A stretch of DNA of 64,000 bases from Schistocerca nitens. Its lineage: Eukaryota; Arthropoda; Insecta; Orthoptera; Acrididae. Made by a program: the position numbers and the translations under genes. The stretch lies in the NCBI RefSeq assembly GCF_023898315.1, contig NC_064622.1, positions 358,651,234-358,715,233 on the forward strand, read 5' to 3'. Of the stretch, positions 11,514 to 22,775 are shown in pieces. Below the pieces are notes generated by a model. That model saw nothing but the letters and a program-made list of their open reading frames with translations. It searched no databases and had not been told where the DNA came from. Numbering within the stretch: position 1 is the first letter of the stretch; every line of letters begins with the position of its first letter.

Positions 11514-11801
11514 CTAATGAAGGTTGGGGGTTACAGGAACATAGGATATTTTGCAGATAGAGTTCCTACATGTGCAATTCAGAAAAGCTGGTGTTGATGG
11601 GAATGATCTGAATGGCATAGGCTGTGAAGCAGTCATTGAAATAAAAAAAACATTGTGTTGGGCTGCACACTCAGCAATGGCGTGGTCCAGCTGTTTATTG
11701 GCCACTGTTTGTCGGTGGCCATTCATGCAGACAAATAGCTTTTTAGCTGTCATGCCCATGTGGACTACAGCCCAGTGGTTGCAGCTTAGCTTATAGATCA
11801 C
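11514..11801 (-). pseudogene. PLE GIY-YIG endonuclease fragment
   Basis: Encodes IYKLSCNHWAVVHMGMTAKK followed by CMNGHRQTVANKQLDHAIAE, the GIY-YIG half-site and following helix of Penelope-type endonucleases. YIG is altered to HMG, so catalysis would be lost. It sits inside the truncated minus-strand PLE. Confidence 0.7.
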
Positions 11802-14173
11802 ATGACTGGTTTCAAAGGTAGCCCTGCCTTATGATCAGACTGGAGTAGGTGATGGAGGGAGGATGTATGGGACAAGTCTTACCTTATGTCTATTACAGGG
11901 ATACGAGCCACAAGGAAAGGGGTTGGAAACAGGAGTTGTGTAGAGATGGATGAGGATAGTGTCTGTTTAGTGGGCAGTGGAATACCACTGTGGGAGGGAT
12001 GGGAAGAATAGTGGGTAGGACATTCATCCTTTCAGGGCAAGATGAGATGTAGTCAAAAACCTGGCAAGGAATGCGAGTCAGTTGCTCCAGTCCTGGGTGG
12101 TACTAAGTCACAAGGGGAATGCTCCTCTGTGTCTGGATGTTGGGATTTTGGGAGGTGATGGATGACTGGAGAGAAGGCATGGGAGATTTGTTTTTGTACA
12201 AGGTTGGGAGGGTAATTACAGTCTATGAAAGCCTCAGTAAGACCCTCACTGTAGTTTGAGAGGGATTGCTTGTCACTACAGATGCAACGGCCAAAAGTAG
12301 CTACGCTGTATGGAAGGGATTTCTTGGTACAGAATGGGTGGCAGCTGTTGAAGTGGAGGTATTGCTGGTGGTTTGTAGGTTTGATATGGAGGGAGGTACT
12401 GATGTAGCCATCTTTGAGGTGGAGGTCAACATCAAGGAAGGTGGCTTGTTGGATTGAGTAGGACCAGGTGAACTGAATGGGGAAGAAGGTGTTGAGGTTC
12501 TGGAGGAATGTGTATATAGGGTGTCCTCACCCTCAATCCCAATCATGAATATGTCACCAGTGAATCTGAATCAGGTGAGAGGTTTGGGATTCTGGGTGTT
12601 TAGGAAGGATTCCTCCAGATGATCCATGAATAGGGTGGCATTGGACGATGCCATGGGAGTGTCCTACAGCTGTACCCTGAATTTGTTTGCAGGTAATGCC
12701 ATCAAAGGAGAATTAATTGTGGATGAGGATATAGTTGGTCATGGCAATTAGGATGGATGGAGACCATTATTCATCTATTACCTTCAGAATGGTTACTCTT
12801 CCTGCGTAACTCTTGCATGTTATTTCCTGTACTTTTCTGTGCCACATGAACATGTATATCATCCCACCAACCCTTCACTAGCCCCCACTTCTCCTTGCTA
12901 TTCCAGTTTACACATACTGACTTCACCTACCTAGTCTCATCTGCTGCCCCTTCTTCCCACTTATCCACAAACAACCCTCATTGCAATTTTTTCCCCCTTT
13001 TTGATCTCATTATATCTTCACACCAATTTCAGTTGGTTTTCACCTTTCACTATCATTCTACTCCCTCAGATTTCATCTTATTTCTCCCTACTCCATCTGT
13101 TTTAATTCTTTCCATGATTTTTCCCACATGTTTGGATGTATTTTGCAAATTTTTCTGTGTATTTCTACATTATTTACATTACTTTTGTGTGTTTTGATCC
13201 TCCTCCATGGATCCTTGTTCCTTCCATCTGCTTCAATACAGAAAAGTTTCCTTATCCTTAGCCACAACCATTCCCACATACTGTTCCTGCATTGTTGCTT
13301 GGCCATGGAATTTCCCCAAATGGTCTTACTATGAGATTACCCATCTCCAATTGTCACCCTTCCTCCTAAAATGATCATCTTTTCAGGTCCCGCCAGTCTT
13401 TAACCCTCACCAACACAGTCCTACAAAACCATATCAATCAGACCTACACCTCCTTGCAACACTTCCTCTTCATCTGTAAAATTCTCCTGCTATGCAACCT
13501 CAAATTCCTGGATCCCATATCACACACTGAACCTTGCCCTTCGAAACTAGAGCAACATGCACAATGCCACCTCAAAAACTCCCAATCCTGGTTCATTCCT
13601 ACTCCCACCTCCGACTACTACTACCCACTACCTCCACGACAATCTCCAAACCTGCCCCCACCCCCACCCAACAAACACTGCCTCGCAAACTACTACATTC
13701 ACGTCACCCTGAAAAACTCCCTCCCACTACCATTCAGAATCCAGAATGTACACAGCCCTGAAACAGTCATAAACCGTTCCTCCAGAAGCCTTAGCCCTGC
13801 AGAACTATCTGCCCTTTCCAAAGGCCTCAACTTTTGCCCCACTCCCATATCCAATCATGAAGGATTTGTTAAAGACTTTCTCCTGGTCCCTATAGTGTAA
13901 ACACTCTTTTGCCACCATAGTGCTAGAATGGAAACAGGGAAGGGACACAACCAAAGTTCAATGTTGAACCCTGCCCCTGACTCACTTCACTCTTTCATAC
14001 AACCGTGATCCACCCCCATTGCCCCAAATCACCCCATGCTTAACCTCAAACATTGCCTCACCATCGATCCCCAAATCCCTCAGCATACAAACTAACCTTA
14101 CATTTGCAGAAAGAACCACAATCCATCACCTAAAAACTGATCCCAACCTTACAATCCTACCTCCACCACTGTT

Positions 14174-14313
14174 TTGAACTACAAGGACTACCTGGTGGAA
14201 AGACTACATCAGCTGTCAGATTCATCCACCTACAAACCCTGCCACAGTGACAATTCCAGAAATGCAGCAGGATCTCCGATCTCCCCTCAAATCCTTAGAC
14301 CCATCCCAGGACC

Positions 14314-14370
<57 letters not shown>

Positions 14371-15183
14371 CCCCCCCTCCCTCCCACCTACCTTCTACAT
14401 GCATCCTAAAGTCGATAAATCCAACCACCCTGGAAGCCCCATTGTGGCCGGTAACTGTGGCCCCACTGAGAGAATCTCTGCTCTCGTAGACCACCCCCAT
14501 CAGCCTATTACGCAACCTACGTTGCTATATAATACCAACCATTTCTACTACCAACTCTCCACAGTTCCTGTTCCTTTACCACACGGTGCCCTGATTGTGA
14601 TTATTGATGTCACCTCCCTTCATACTAACATCTTAATGCCCATGGGCTTACAATTATTGAACCTACCTTTCCCAACGCCTGATGAGTTCCAAACCTACAA
14701 CCTCCTTCCTAATCGCCATGACCAAGTATATCCTCATCCACAATTAATTCTCCTTTGAAGGTATTACCAACAAACAAATTCAGAGTACAGCATAGGACAC
14801 TTACATGGCACTATCCAATGTCACCCCATTCATGGGTTATCTAGAGGAATCCTTCCTACACATCCAGAATCCCAAATCCCTCACCTGGTTCGGATTCACA
14901 GATGACATCTTCATGATCAAGACTGAGGGTGATTCCTCCAGAATCTCAAGACCTTCTCCCCATTCACTTCACCTGGTCCTGCTCAATCCAACAAGCCACC
15001 TTCCTTGATGTTGGCCTCCACCTCAAAGATGGCTACATCAGTACCTCCCTACAAATCAAACCTACCAACCACCATCAGTATCTCCATTTCAACAGCTGCC
15101 ACCCATTGCATACCCAGAAATACCTTCCATACAGCCTAGCTACTTGTGGCCACTGCACCTGTAGTGACAAGCAATCCCTCTAG
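14174..15183 (+). pseudogene. PLE reverse transcriptase remnant
   Basis: Overlapping frames encode Penelope-type RT pieces: HGALIVIIDVTSLHTNI carrying the first catalytic Asp, LTWFGFTDDIFMIKTEGD carrying the second Asp pair, then DVGLHLKDGYISTSLQIKPT and HQYLHFNSCHP. Frame changes and stops occur throughout. A CT microsatellite interrupts the N-terminal portion at 14327-14368. The equivalent minus-strand sequence lies at 12755-12240. Confidence 0.7.
14327..14378. repeat. (CT)n microsatellite followed by C-run
   Basis: About 21 CT units, then about 10 C, inserted in the plus-strand PLE coding remnant. Confidence 0.95.
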
Positions 15184-15538
15184 AAACACAGGGGAGGCCT
15201 TTGCAGACTGTAATTATCCTCTCAACCTTGAACAAAAACTTATCTCCCATGCCTTCACTCTCTGCAGCCACCCAACACCTCCCAAAGTCCCACTATCCAG
15301 ACACAGAGGAGCATTCCCCTTGTGAGTCAGTACCACCCAGGACTGGAGCAACAATCTCATTCTCAACCAGGGGTTCTGACTACCTCTTGCCAGGCCCTGA
15401 AACAATGTCCTATCACTATCCTTCCCATGCTTAACCCCCCCACCCCCACCCCCAAACCAGTGATATTCTGCCACCCATCAACCCTACACAATATCTTTGT
15501 CCATCTCTTCATAACTCCTGCTTCCCACCCCTTGTCTC

Positions 15539-15923
15539 ATGGCTCATATCCCTGTAATAGACATACAGGCAAGATCTGTCCCATACATCCTCTCTCCACT
15601 ACCTATTCCAGCCCAGTCACAAGCATCACCCATCCCTTCAAAGGCAGGGAGGGCTACCTGTGAAACAAGTCATGTGATCTACGAGCTGTCTGTCCACATG
15701 AATGGCCACAGACAAACTGCAGAAACAGCTGGACCACCCCTTTGCTGAGCATGCCACCCCACACAATGTTCTTCATTTCAATTACTGTTTCACAGTCTGT
15801 GCCATCTGGACCCTTCTCACCAAAACGAGCTCTTCTGAACCACACTGGTGGGAACTCTGCTTGCAATACATCCTACATTCCCACAACCCTCAACTTTTGT
15901 CAGTCTTTGTTCTTGCACCCTAG
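15539..15923 (+). pseudogene. PLE GIY-YIG endonuclease remnant with internal deletion
   Basis: Encodes RATCETSHVIYELS then directly SVHMNGHRQT. Sister copies have about 14-18 more residues here, including the YIG half (NHCAAFYVGMTTNKL). The gap lies at about 15686-15690, where the flanking bases suggest a deletion between short GCTG repeats. The downstream residues ECTIWTL / SEPHWWEL correspond to the PLE C-terminus. Confidence 0.65.
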
Positions 15924-16407
15924 TCCCTGCCCTGTTCCTAATCCGGCAATACATAGTCTTCTATCTGAACAATGAACTCTCAGCCTTTTTACCTCTCTCC
16001 TTTTTTTCCGTTAACCTACCTAGCCTTCCCCTGACCTCCATCTAACCTCCCAACTACACCTAGCTGCCGTACCCTTTCCTCCATCTCGTCCCTGTATGCT
16101 CCCACAAGCAGCACTTTACTGTACCCCACCACGCCTACCCTGTTATCCTTCCCCCTTCCTGCCCCGGCCCCCTCCTCAACCCCCACCAAGCAGCTGCATC
16201 TCCCATCATGCAGCTGATCACAGTGTGGCCTCAGCAGCCAGAGACTAGGGTCATGTGCAAGTGTGAGTTGTGTTTGCGCGAGTATATCCTATCTCCAACA
16301 AAGGCCTTATTGGGCTAATTTTCTGACTGTCTTTTGAGCCTATCTGCAACTCAGTATCTCCGCTATGTGGTGAGTAGCAACTATCCTTTTCGTGATATTG
16401 TTAAACT

Positions 16408-17502
16408 AAGTATAATTTATTCTGTGTGTATGTATATCTTGATTTATTTGTATGTGTGTTTTATTTTCATTGTATTCCAATGACTAATCCCATATCCCTA
16501 GACGATTAGCTGTTACGTAAGAACTTGAGGCTTGTAAATTCAATTCTGATAGTTCAACTCATATGAAACCTTGTAATTCAGTAAGTACCATCGAAACAAA
16601 GCAAATGCTTTCATAAATAATATTTCTTGAAATAAAACCGTTGTTTTATCAAATAACCACCACATCTCAACTACATTCATGTATTTCATTTGATGCCCAT
16701 AATAAGTAATGAATTCTAACAATTGTGTAATAGTTCATTCCCTGCAGAAATCCATTGTAATCTGCACTCATATTCTTACTGGTTTCTCTTAAGTAGGCCT
16801 ATCTGAAGATGCACTGGTGACTTTTCTACATTGGTACCAAGGTCCTGTGATCAGTTTAGGTTTATCTGTATGTATCTGAATAGTCGCACACAAGGAAAAT
16901 AATAACAACAGTTGAAAAATGTGTTCTAGCTTAGTTGGTGTTAATTTGACCCAACAGTTACAGCAGGCTGGGCTTGGCAGCTTTGTGCACTTACCTCAAC
17001 TAATAACATAACAAAAAATTTGTACGTGCCTCTATGGCAACACCACACTGTTGTCACAGTTCTATACACGGCCACTGTTTCCACTTGCTGCCACTCGTGC
17101 TTCGGAGTTGACAGCTGTCAACAGCACTGTGAGCTGTCGGGGATCATCTTATGTTGTCTCTACTATAGTGCTCCATGCAGTGTGCTCCATACCAGTACAA
17201 TTAGTAGGCAGTATTTTGCACGAGATTTATACATTGACGGAAATTTGCATTATTATGTAACTCAGTAATTAATTAACATTCACAAAAATGAAATACCACA
17301 GCATGGAAACATTAACGTCAGATTCACACATCTTGTATGATGGAGGTACAGAAGTTTTCTGCTTCAACATGTAATATATAAGCTACGGCTGTCTCATGTT
17401 TAACCTTTGTGCAGTGTTCTGAAGTAGTTGTAGAAGTAGCAGCACAAAGCTGCTAAAATGAACACTGCTTTAAATACAACATCCAACATTAGGCCCTGCA
17501 AA

Positions 17503-17551
<49 letters not shown>

Positions 17552-17880
17552 CCAATAAGTCAACTGTATAGAAGGGTTCCATTTTTGAACTACCTGAAGT
17601 ATGTACCTCATGCTACGAAATACTTCCTTAAACTGTATTCCTGATCTGAATAGTATAATGTAAATGCTCAAATGCAGTAACTCCATATGCCTGCTCTTAA
17701 GAAAATGCCACAGAACTACACACAGTGTCGTGTTGTTCAAGTACATGCATAATTCCAAGCAGAAGTGGGATGAGGAGCATTTGAGCAAAGCAAACACTGA
17801 ACATGGGGGGGTCCTGTGTCACTGTTCCTGTATATCCGCAGTAACACCCATTTTCTGGTGCTTGACAATACCGAGGATGG
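16408..17880. other. Intronic sequence with one CA microsatellite
   Basis: No coding homology was recognised. A (AC)n tract of about 22 units is at 17505-17549. Confidence 0.55.
17505..17549. repeat. (AC)n microsatellite
   Basis: Uninterrupted AC dinucleotides, about 22 units. Confidence 0.95.
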
Positions 17881-19110
17881 GCAAAATGGTATGAACACCT
17901 GACATACACACAATATTTGTCTATTAATAAGGAGTTGGATCACCAATGGCTTTGAAATAGTTGCAATTCTTCAGAGAATAGATTCTTAGAGTGTGTGTGA
18001 ATAGTTTTGAACTGCGTGTCCTCCCATTCTTATACCAAAACATCCACCATTTTCTTCAACAATATTAGAAATCAACATCTGCTCCTCCCTCTCTGCTCTA
18101 AAACTCCCCATAATGGTTCAATGATGTTAAGGTCTGGCAATTGTGTTGGCCAGGAAGATATTATCAAATATTATGCTGCTCCACAGACCACACCTGGGCC
18201 TTTTCGGCTGTGTATCTGGGGACATCATCATCTCTGAATATGACAATGTTTGGCAGTAATATGCTAGTCACAATAAGCACTTCGTTGTCGAGATGTCAAA
18301 ATATTCATTCATAGTAATCCGGCCAGCGACGGTAACGAACAGAACAAGCTACATACCACAGTATAGTCACCCAAATCATAACCGGATATCCCCGTACTTG
18401 ACTGCAGGAAGAAGGCACGCTGGACTGTAGGCTTCCTTTGAAGTTTTCCACACAAAGCCAGCTCTTTGTAGAAAACAATGTAAACAATGATTCATTGGCC
18501 ATATGACGTTCTTCCAGTCTTACCTGTTCAGATTTGATGGTTATGGCATCACTTCTTTGGCAACTTTGAGTTTGCTTCCATTATTAATGGTATCACAATT
18601 GCAGCCCTTTCATTAACGTTAATCCTGTGAAACCCTGCTGTACTGTTTTTGTCGGCACAGTATTACTCAAGTGGGTGTTGAGTTCTGCAGTCACTTTTGC
18701 TGCGGTAGTTTTATGCTGTGTGGCCACAATATTTTTTAATGCTCACCGGTCTCAGTCAATGAACTTCAGCTTTCCACCCACTATTCCTCTTCACCAATGA
18801 CATTTTACCATGTTTTGTATATTGTGTCATTATTGTGGAGTCTTTTGCTTGTGAAATGCTAAAGAGTCTAACTGTTTTCACTACAGATTCTCCCACTAAT
18901 CGTGCACCAATGAGTCTTCTGTTTTGAATGTAATATCACATTTCACCAACTGTTTACTTAAACTGCTGCAGAACAACGCATAGGAAACACTGAAAGATAA
19001 CTTCCAAGACTTTCCAAATCAGCTGTTCTCTGCGAGCTGTATCACATTATTTACACATATGCAGTGGTGCAAACTTGTGACCAGATGTACTATATAGCAC
19101 AGTGTTCGTC
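17880..19110 (-). mobile_element. Old Tc1-like transposon remnant, minus strand
   Basis: The plus strand reads as the complement of a Tc1 transposase. GGTTCAATGATGTTAAGGTC followed by a TTGTGTTGGCCAGGAAG-like stretch at about 18115-18155 is the reverse of the NPIEHLW/WPSQSPDLN block. Downstream, TTGGCCATATGACGTTCTTCC at about 18496 and GGTCTCAGTCAATGAAC suggest the upstream transposase and helix-turn-helix. All frames are heavily broken, and terminal repeats could not be placed confidently. Confidence 0.5.
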
Positions 19111-20470
19111 CCCTGTACCTCTGGCAGCTACTTGAACAAACCTATAATTACAGAGAAAAATGATGTTTATTACTCTACATTAAAATTATCTTAAGCTCAA
19201 GAGGGTGCGCACAATGCTGCAATTAAAAGTTTTGGTCACTTACCATATGCTATAAGATGTCAGGCAGCAAAGCAAAATTTGAAAACAAACTGAAAAAGTT
19301 TCTCCTAGACAACGTCTATCCTGTACAATTTCTATTACTGTCATGTGTAAAAGGTGGTGGGTACAAATTACTCACACACATCTGAATAGTTAAAAAAATT
19401 GTGTGTGTTCGGCAAACAGCCACATTTACAAGTTTGTGACACAAATGTACAACGATTCATTCCAAATCATCACAATTTATGGTGCAAATGATCCACAGAA
19501 CAAGAAACTAACACACCACCGCAGGAAAATAAGATCTCCCCAACAAAGAGGCCTAGAGAGAATACCTGCCTTTATGATGGAATCAAGTGTTTTCTTCCAC
19601 GTGATTTTTTTGTAAGCAGTTCTTAACAATAATATTGTAACTTTCAGCTACTGTTCACATTTGATGATGTATTACTAATAATGGCAAAAAGCAAGTATGA
19701 CAACAATAAAAAATAACTTTAAATAATGAAAAAGTATTGTGACTGACGGAAGAAACATTTAAGTGGACAATGCCTAAAGGTAGATTTTCGAAAGTGAGAT
19801 TTCAGTATTAACAGAGAACAATTAACTATCATATATTAACATGACTGAAGTATGAAAGGGAAAAATGAGCACAATTAGAAAAGAATTCACATCAACATAC
19901 TGATTCAAGTATTAAAAGCAATCTCTTAGTTACTCTCAGCTACAACAAATCTGCACCCAATTTTGTTCGCGTTGCTTAATTCATATATATTGCAGTACTG
20001 CAAAGGATTTAATATTTCAATAACTCCCATTCTCTGTGTGAAAAGTCTTGAGAAGTCTTCATGTATGGTAATACCACAATGTTTCTTAATATGCCGAATC
20101 ATCTAGCCGACTTTCCTCTACAAACTTAGGTGCAGCCTCAGGACCTATCACCACAATCGCAGCATATATAGCAAGACCATATGTAAGAACATACCATACC
20201 CCGACCAACCCCATTTTTCACTTTAAGACTGATACAAACACCAACTGAAATTAAGACAGACCCACACATTGTACAAAAATTTACACACAAAAAAAAATTA
20301 ATAAAATTTGGGCATTTTGTAGATTAAACAATTTCAATTAATATGACACATGACAATGCAGTTACATATCTGGTAAGACCTAGTACTAGCCTCATAAACG
20401 GAATGGTCTTAGTACTGCTCTAGAAAGCAAAAAATTATATTACTGTGTGTCAAATTATTAAGTAGCTAGA
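19111..20470. other. Intronic sequence, nothing recognised
   Basis: AT-rich. Contains only short frames and no repeat that I recognise. Confidence 0.45.
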
Positions 20471-20604
20471 ATGAGATTTTCACTCTGCAGCGGAATGTGC
20501 ACTGAAACTTCCTGTCAGCTTAAAACTGTGTGCCAGACCAAGAGTCGAACTCAGGACCTTTGTCTTTCGCGGGCAAGTGCTTTACCAACTGAGCTACCAA
20601 CAGC
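20471..20604 (-). repeat. tRNA-derived SINE
   Basis: On the minus strand the head reads GTAGCTCAGTTGGTAAAGCA (A-box region) and GAGTTCGACTC (B-box), like a tRNA. The 3' body, CTGCAGAGTGAAAATCTCATT-like, is at the low-coordinate end (20471). The same SINE occurs at 36156. The body and mismatches argue against a functional tRNA gene. Confidence 0.75.
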
Positions 20605-21546
20605 TAGTAGCAGCTGAAATTCATAAAACCAAACTCATTTTAAGGCTGAAGAAGGGGAATGGGCAAACCAAAGAGGCAATAATGATTGACATAGCACTGT
20701 TTGTATGAAATTCATTCATCAAATAGGTACAAAGATTACTTACTTGATATAGTTTTCAGGATTCCACAACCGAGCAAATAGAGAGTGTAACATGTTCGAC
20801 TGTCAGTTACATTATCAGGCAAATCAAGGTTTGGCACACACACTAGCAACAAAATACACCTACCAACAGTAGAAGCATTTAGGCCTACACCAACTTTTCT
20901 GGATTAGAAAAGGCCATAAGCGCTCTCATATGACATCGTTGTTTCCTGTCAAGTTTAACTTCATAAGAGATCTCTGATGACTAACACTAGACTTAAAGAA
21001 AGGGTGTGGACCAAACACCAACTTATTAATATGAGTTATCAAAATATTGGTAGGATTGTTGACACACTACATTCAGTGCTCACATGCCTGTATTTTGATA
21101 TCTGCTTTATTTTGAACGTGAAAATTAAAGGCGCATTTTCTTTGCTGATCAGATGTATTTCTATGTCAGACTGACTTCCATTAAAACTTTTTGAGTGTTG
21201 TAAAGTAGACAAAAAGATACAATAGAATGGCAAACACGCTTTCTACATCTACTGGAAAACGAGGAGAAAAATTTGCAAAATATCAGTAACTTTACCTGAA
21301 TTAATACTCACAAACTACACAAATCAGTGCCCTTCCCCTCCCAACAACAACAGTTCAGATGATGTCTTGCAATGTTTTGTTCCAAAACTCTAATACCAAA
21401 AGTAACTGTTCAATTCTTCTGTATATGTTCAGCAAGCCTAACACATTGTGGAATGTGTGAATTCTATTTCGAAAAATACTTTGGGTAAACATGCACATAC
21501 ACAATAGTCATGTGACATAAGTAATAGTACGAACAAATTCACAAAC
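20605..21546. other. Proximal akirin intron 2, nothing recognised
   Basis: No coding homology or repeat boundary recognised between the SINE and akirin exon 2. Confidence 0.45.
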
Positions 21547-21746
21547 CTCTCTAAACGTAAATAAAGGTTTCTCCCGGCTGCTGGAATATGTCGTTGCAAA
21601 TGATGCGGTAGACGGTGAACCTGGGGACTCCATCGCTCCATCTGATGATGATTCCTGATTTGAGCATTCATGACCCGGATAGAAGCCAAGCTGTTTTCGC
21701 CGATGAAGCCGCCGAATTTCCTCACGAATGCTTGCAGCCATTTTCT
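21547..21746 (-). CDS. akirin: akirin, coding exon 2
   Basis: This 200-nt exon completes the split Glu codon and encodes KMAASIREEIRRLHRRKQL, the conserved middle helix of akirins, then a Ser-rich linker, then EKPLFTFREV up to the donor. The acceptor AG is at 21748-21747 on the minus strand. The donor GTTTGT starts at 21546, and splicing there in phase 0 joins Arg-Glu to Val-Gly-Leu-Ile-Cys-Glu-Arg of exon 3, as in other akirins (LFTF..V..ICE.M.KERE). The cumulative coding length after this exon is exactly 125 codons. Reading past the donor gives non-homologous residues (CEFVRTITYVT), which supports the splice assignment. Confidence 0.9.
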
Positions 21747-21844
21747 CTAATATACGAGAAAATTTTCATGAGACGTCTACATCTACAATCAATGATCTCT
21801 CTAATAACCCTCAATTATTATACCAAGGCCAAGGCCGTCCTTAC

Positions 21845-22019
21845 CCGGAGTGAGTTTTGGGCAAACCTCCCCAAAAGGAGACGGATGAAGTTCAGGCTGG
21901 TTAGATGTTGATGAATTAGGTGATACACACATTGGAGCACAACGTCTACGTTTTGATGGTCTTCCGTGGTTGTGGACTGGATCGAAATCCAGCGTTCTCT
22001 TCAAAGTTGCGCAGGCCAT
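21845..22019 (-). CDS. akirin: akirin, coding exon 1 (start codon exon)
   Basis: Akirin is a small nuclear protein. In Drosophila it acts with the NF-kB factor Relish (Imd pathway) and with Twist, linking them to SWI/SNF chromatin remodelling. This exon starts at the ATG complementary to 22017-22019 and opens with MACATLKRTLDFDP, the family's highly conserved N-terminus. A basic nuclear localisation signal, RPSKRRRC, follows at residues 20-27, and a Ser/Pro-rich stretch ends in SPFGEVCPKLTP. The exon has 58 codons plus one base. A GTAAGG donor begins at 21844 on the minus strand, and splicing across a 98-bp intron (21844-21747) restores Glu-Lys-Met-Ala-Ala-Ser. The start is chosen because the conserved MACATLKR motif begins exactly there. 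The gene is divergent to sec63, whose start is 564 bp away. Confidence 0.93.
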
Positions 22020-22583
22020 CTTTACTCTTGGGAACTTCTACCACTTAATGCACGTCACGCCCTTCAGCACTCCAATAACAATGATATTCCTTACGTCAAC
22101 AGCAAACGTTGCAGATAAAAATATCAAAGTTAGTCAGACTTATTTTTCGAAAGTCCAGCCGTTATTCGTTGCTTCCTCCCCAGGAACACGATACTCGACC
22201 TTAAATCAATATGGCGAACATTTAAATCGCTTTTGTATACAACTCCCAAGATTCTCGCCCTACCGTTTTACAGAATAATGCACTAAGACTGCTGCGTTCT
22301 TTGAATTTTCGATACGCTGAAAATTCTTTCTTCGAAGCACAACACCAAAGACATGAGAAGTTAAAAATAATTTTAATTTTTTATATTGCGAATTTGAGTA
22401 CCGGCTTGATATCGAGACGTAGTATTCACGAAAAATTTAATGACAACCAGAGTGCCAGCTGTGAGACGGCCAGGTATTGCGGACACGTTGGTGTACCGTT
22501 ACGTCTAACGTCTTTGGTACGTGTGAGGCCCACAACAAACTGAGCTTAAGTGACACTGAAAGCAGTTTATAGTAGTTTTTTTA
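22020..22583. promoter_or_regulatory. Putative bidirectional promoter between akirin and sec63
   Basis: This is 564 bp between two divergent start codons, so it must hold both 5' UTRs and at least the core promoters unless non-coding first exons exist. CpG dinucleotides are visibly more frequent here than in the AT-rich introns on either side, as expected of a broadly expressed housekeeping promoter. AATATGGCG at about 22208-22216 resembles a YY1-type site. No clear TATA box was found at a fixed distance from either ATG. Transcription start sites cannot be placed from sequence alone. Confidence 0.65.
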
Positions 22584-22707
22584 ATGGGTGGACAAAAATT
22601 TCAGTATGATGAAAGCGGTGGAACGTTTTTCTACTTTTTATTGTCATTTTTGGCGTTACTTCTCATACCAGGAACTTATTATTGGTGGCCACGTAAACGA
22701 CGCGAAG
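22584..22707 (+). CDS. Sec63: sec63, coding exon 1
   Basis: Sec63 is an ER membrane J-protein that works with Sec61/Sec62 and recruits BiP for protein translocation. The exon begins MGGQKFQYDESGGTFFYF, nearly identical to insect Sec63 N-termini as I recall them. Residues about 14-34 form the first transmembrane helix (TFFYFLLSFLALLLIPGTYY), followed by the basic WWPRKRRE. It has 41 codons plus one base, and the intron donor GTAATG begins at 22708. Reading past the donor gives unrelated residues ending in a stop. Splicing to 60073 completes a GAT (Asp) codon and continues DPAKYEKEC, as in insect Sec63. Confidence 0.93.
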
Positions 22708-22775
22708 GTAATGTTATTGTAAGCATGTTTTGTTTAGTAGTTCGTAACATAAAACGTTCTTCGTCTCTGAATTGA

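Larger units (their letters stand above)
10316..12755 (-). mobile_element. Penelope-like element (PLE), 5'-truncated, minus strand
   Basis: Read on the minus strand this runs from about 12755 (within the reverse transcriptase) to the PLE 3' terminus at 10316-10430. The terminus is recognisable by TAATATTATGAAAAGGATA and its shared similarity with 58930 and 16407. It includes a decayed RT segment and the C-terminal GIY-YIG-type endonuclease region (11801-11514: IYKLSCNHWAVVHMGMTAKK, then MNGHRQTV). PLEs encode RT plus GIY-YIG nuclease. Stops and frame shifts show it is dead. The palindrome and microsatellites at 10438-11210 lie within it. Alignment with the plus-strand neighbour ends near 12753, where the two copies meet. 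Confidence 0.75.
12756..16407 (+). mobile_element. Penelope-like element, near full length, plus strand (degenerate)
   Basis: Arranged head-to-head with the minus-strand PLE. The upstream region (12756-13330) is pyrimidine-rich. Decayed coding sequence starts at about 13330. RT landmarks are GALIVIIDVTSLHTNI (about 14587-14634; PLE consensus LDVTSLYTNIP) and the catalytic FGFTDDIFM (about 14890-14916). The CETSHVIYELS GIY-like motif is at about 15655. The 3' end shows a mutated GGCCTTATTGGGC hammerhead region at about 16303 and the PLE terminus at about 16370-16407 (GGTGAGTAGCAACTATCC). Multiple stops, a CT expansion at 14327-14368 and an internal nuclease deletion make it inactive. Confidence 0.75.
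1336..21546 (-). other. akirin intron 2, about 20.2 kb
   Basis: The intron runs from the GTTTGT donor at 21546 to the AG acceptor at 1337-1336 on the minus strand. It contains the RTE, PLE, Tc1 and SINE elements annotated separately. No other host exon was recognised in it. Confidence 0.85.

Noticed and set aside
20471-20604. tRNA gene candidate on the minus strand
   Set aside because: Mismatches in the acceptor arm and an attached SINE body shared with 36156 show a SINE.
21508-21546. Akirin frame continuing as CEFVRTITYVT
   Set aside because: Lies beyond the GTTTGT donor; the conserved VGLICERM continuation is at 1335.
22708-22775. Continuation of the sec63 frame to a stop (NVIVSMFCLVVRNIKRSSSLN)
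   Set aside because: Follows a GTAATG donor and has no similarity to Sec63; exon 2 at 60073 restores it.
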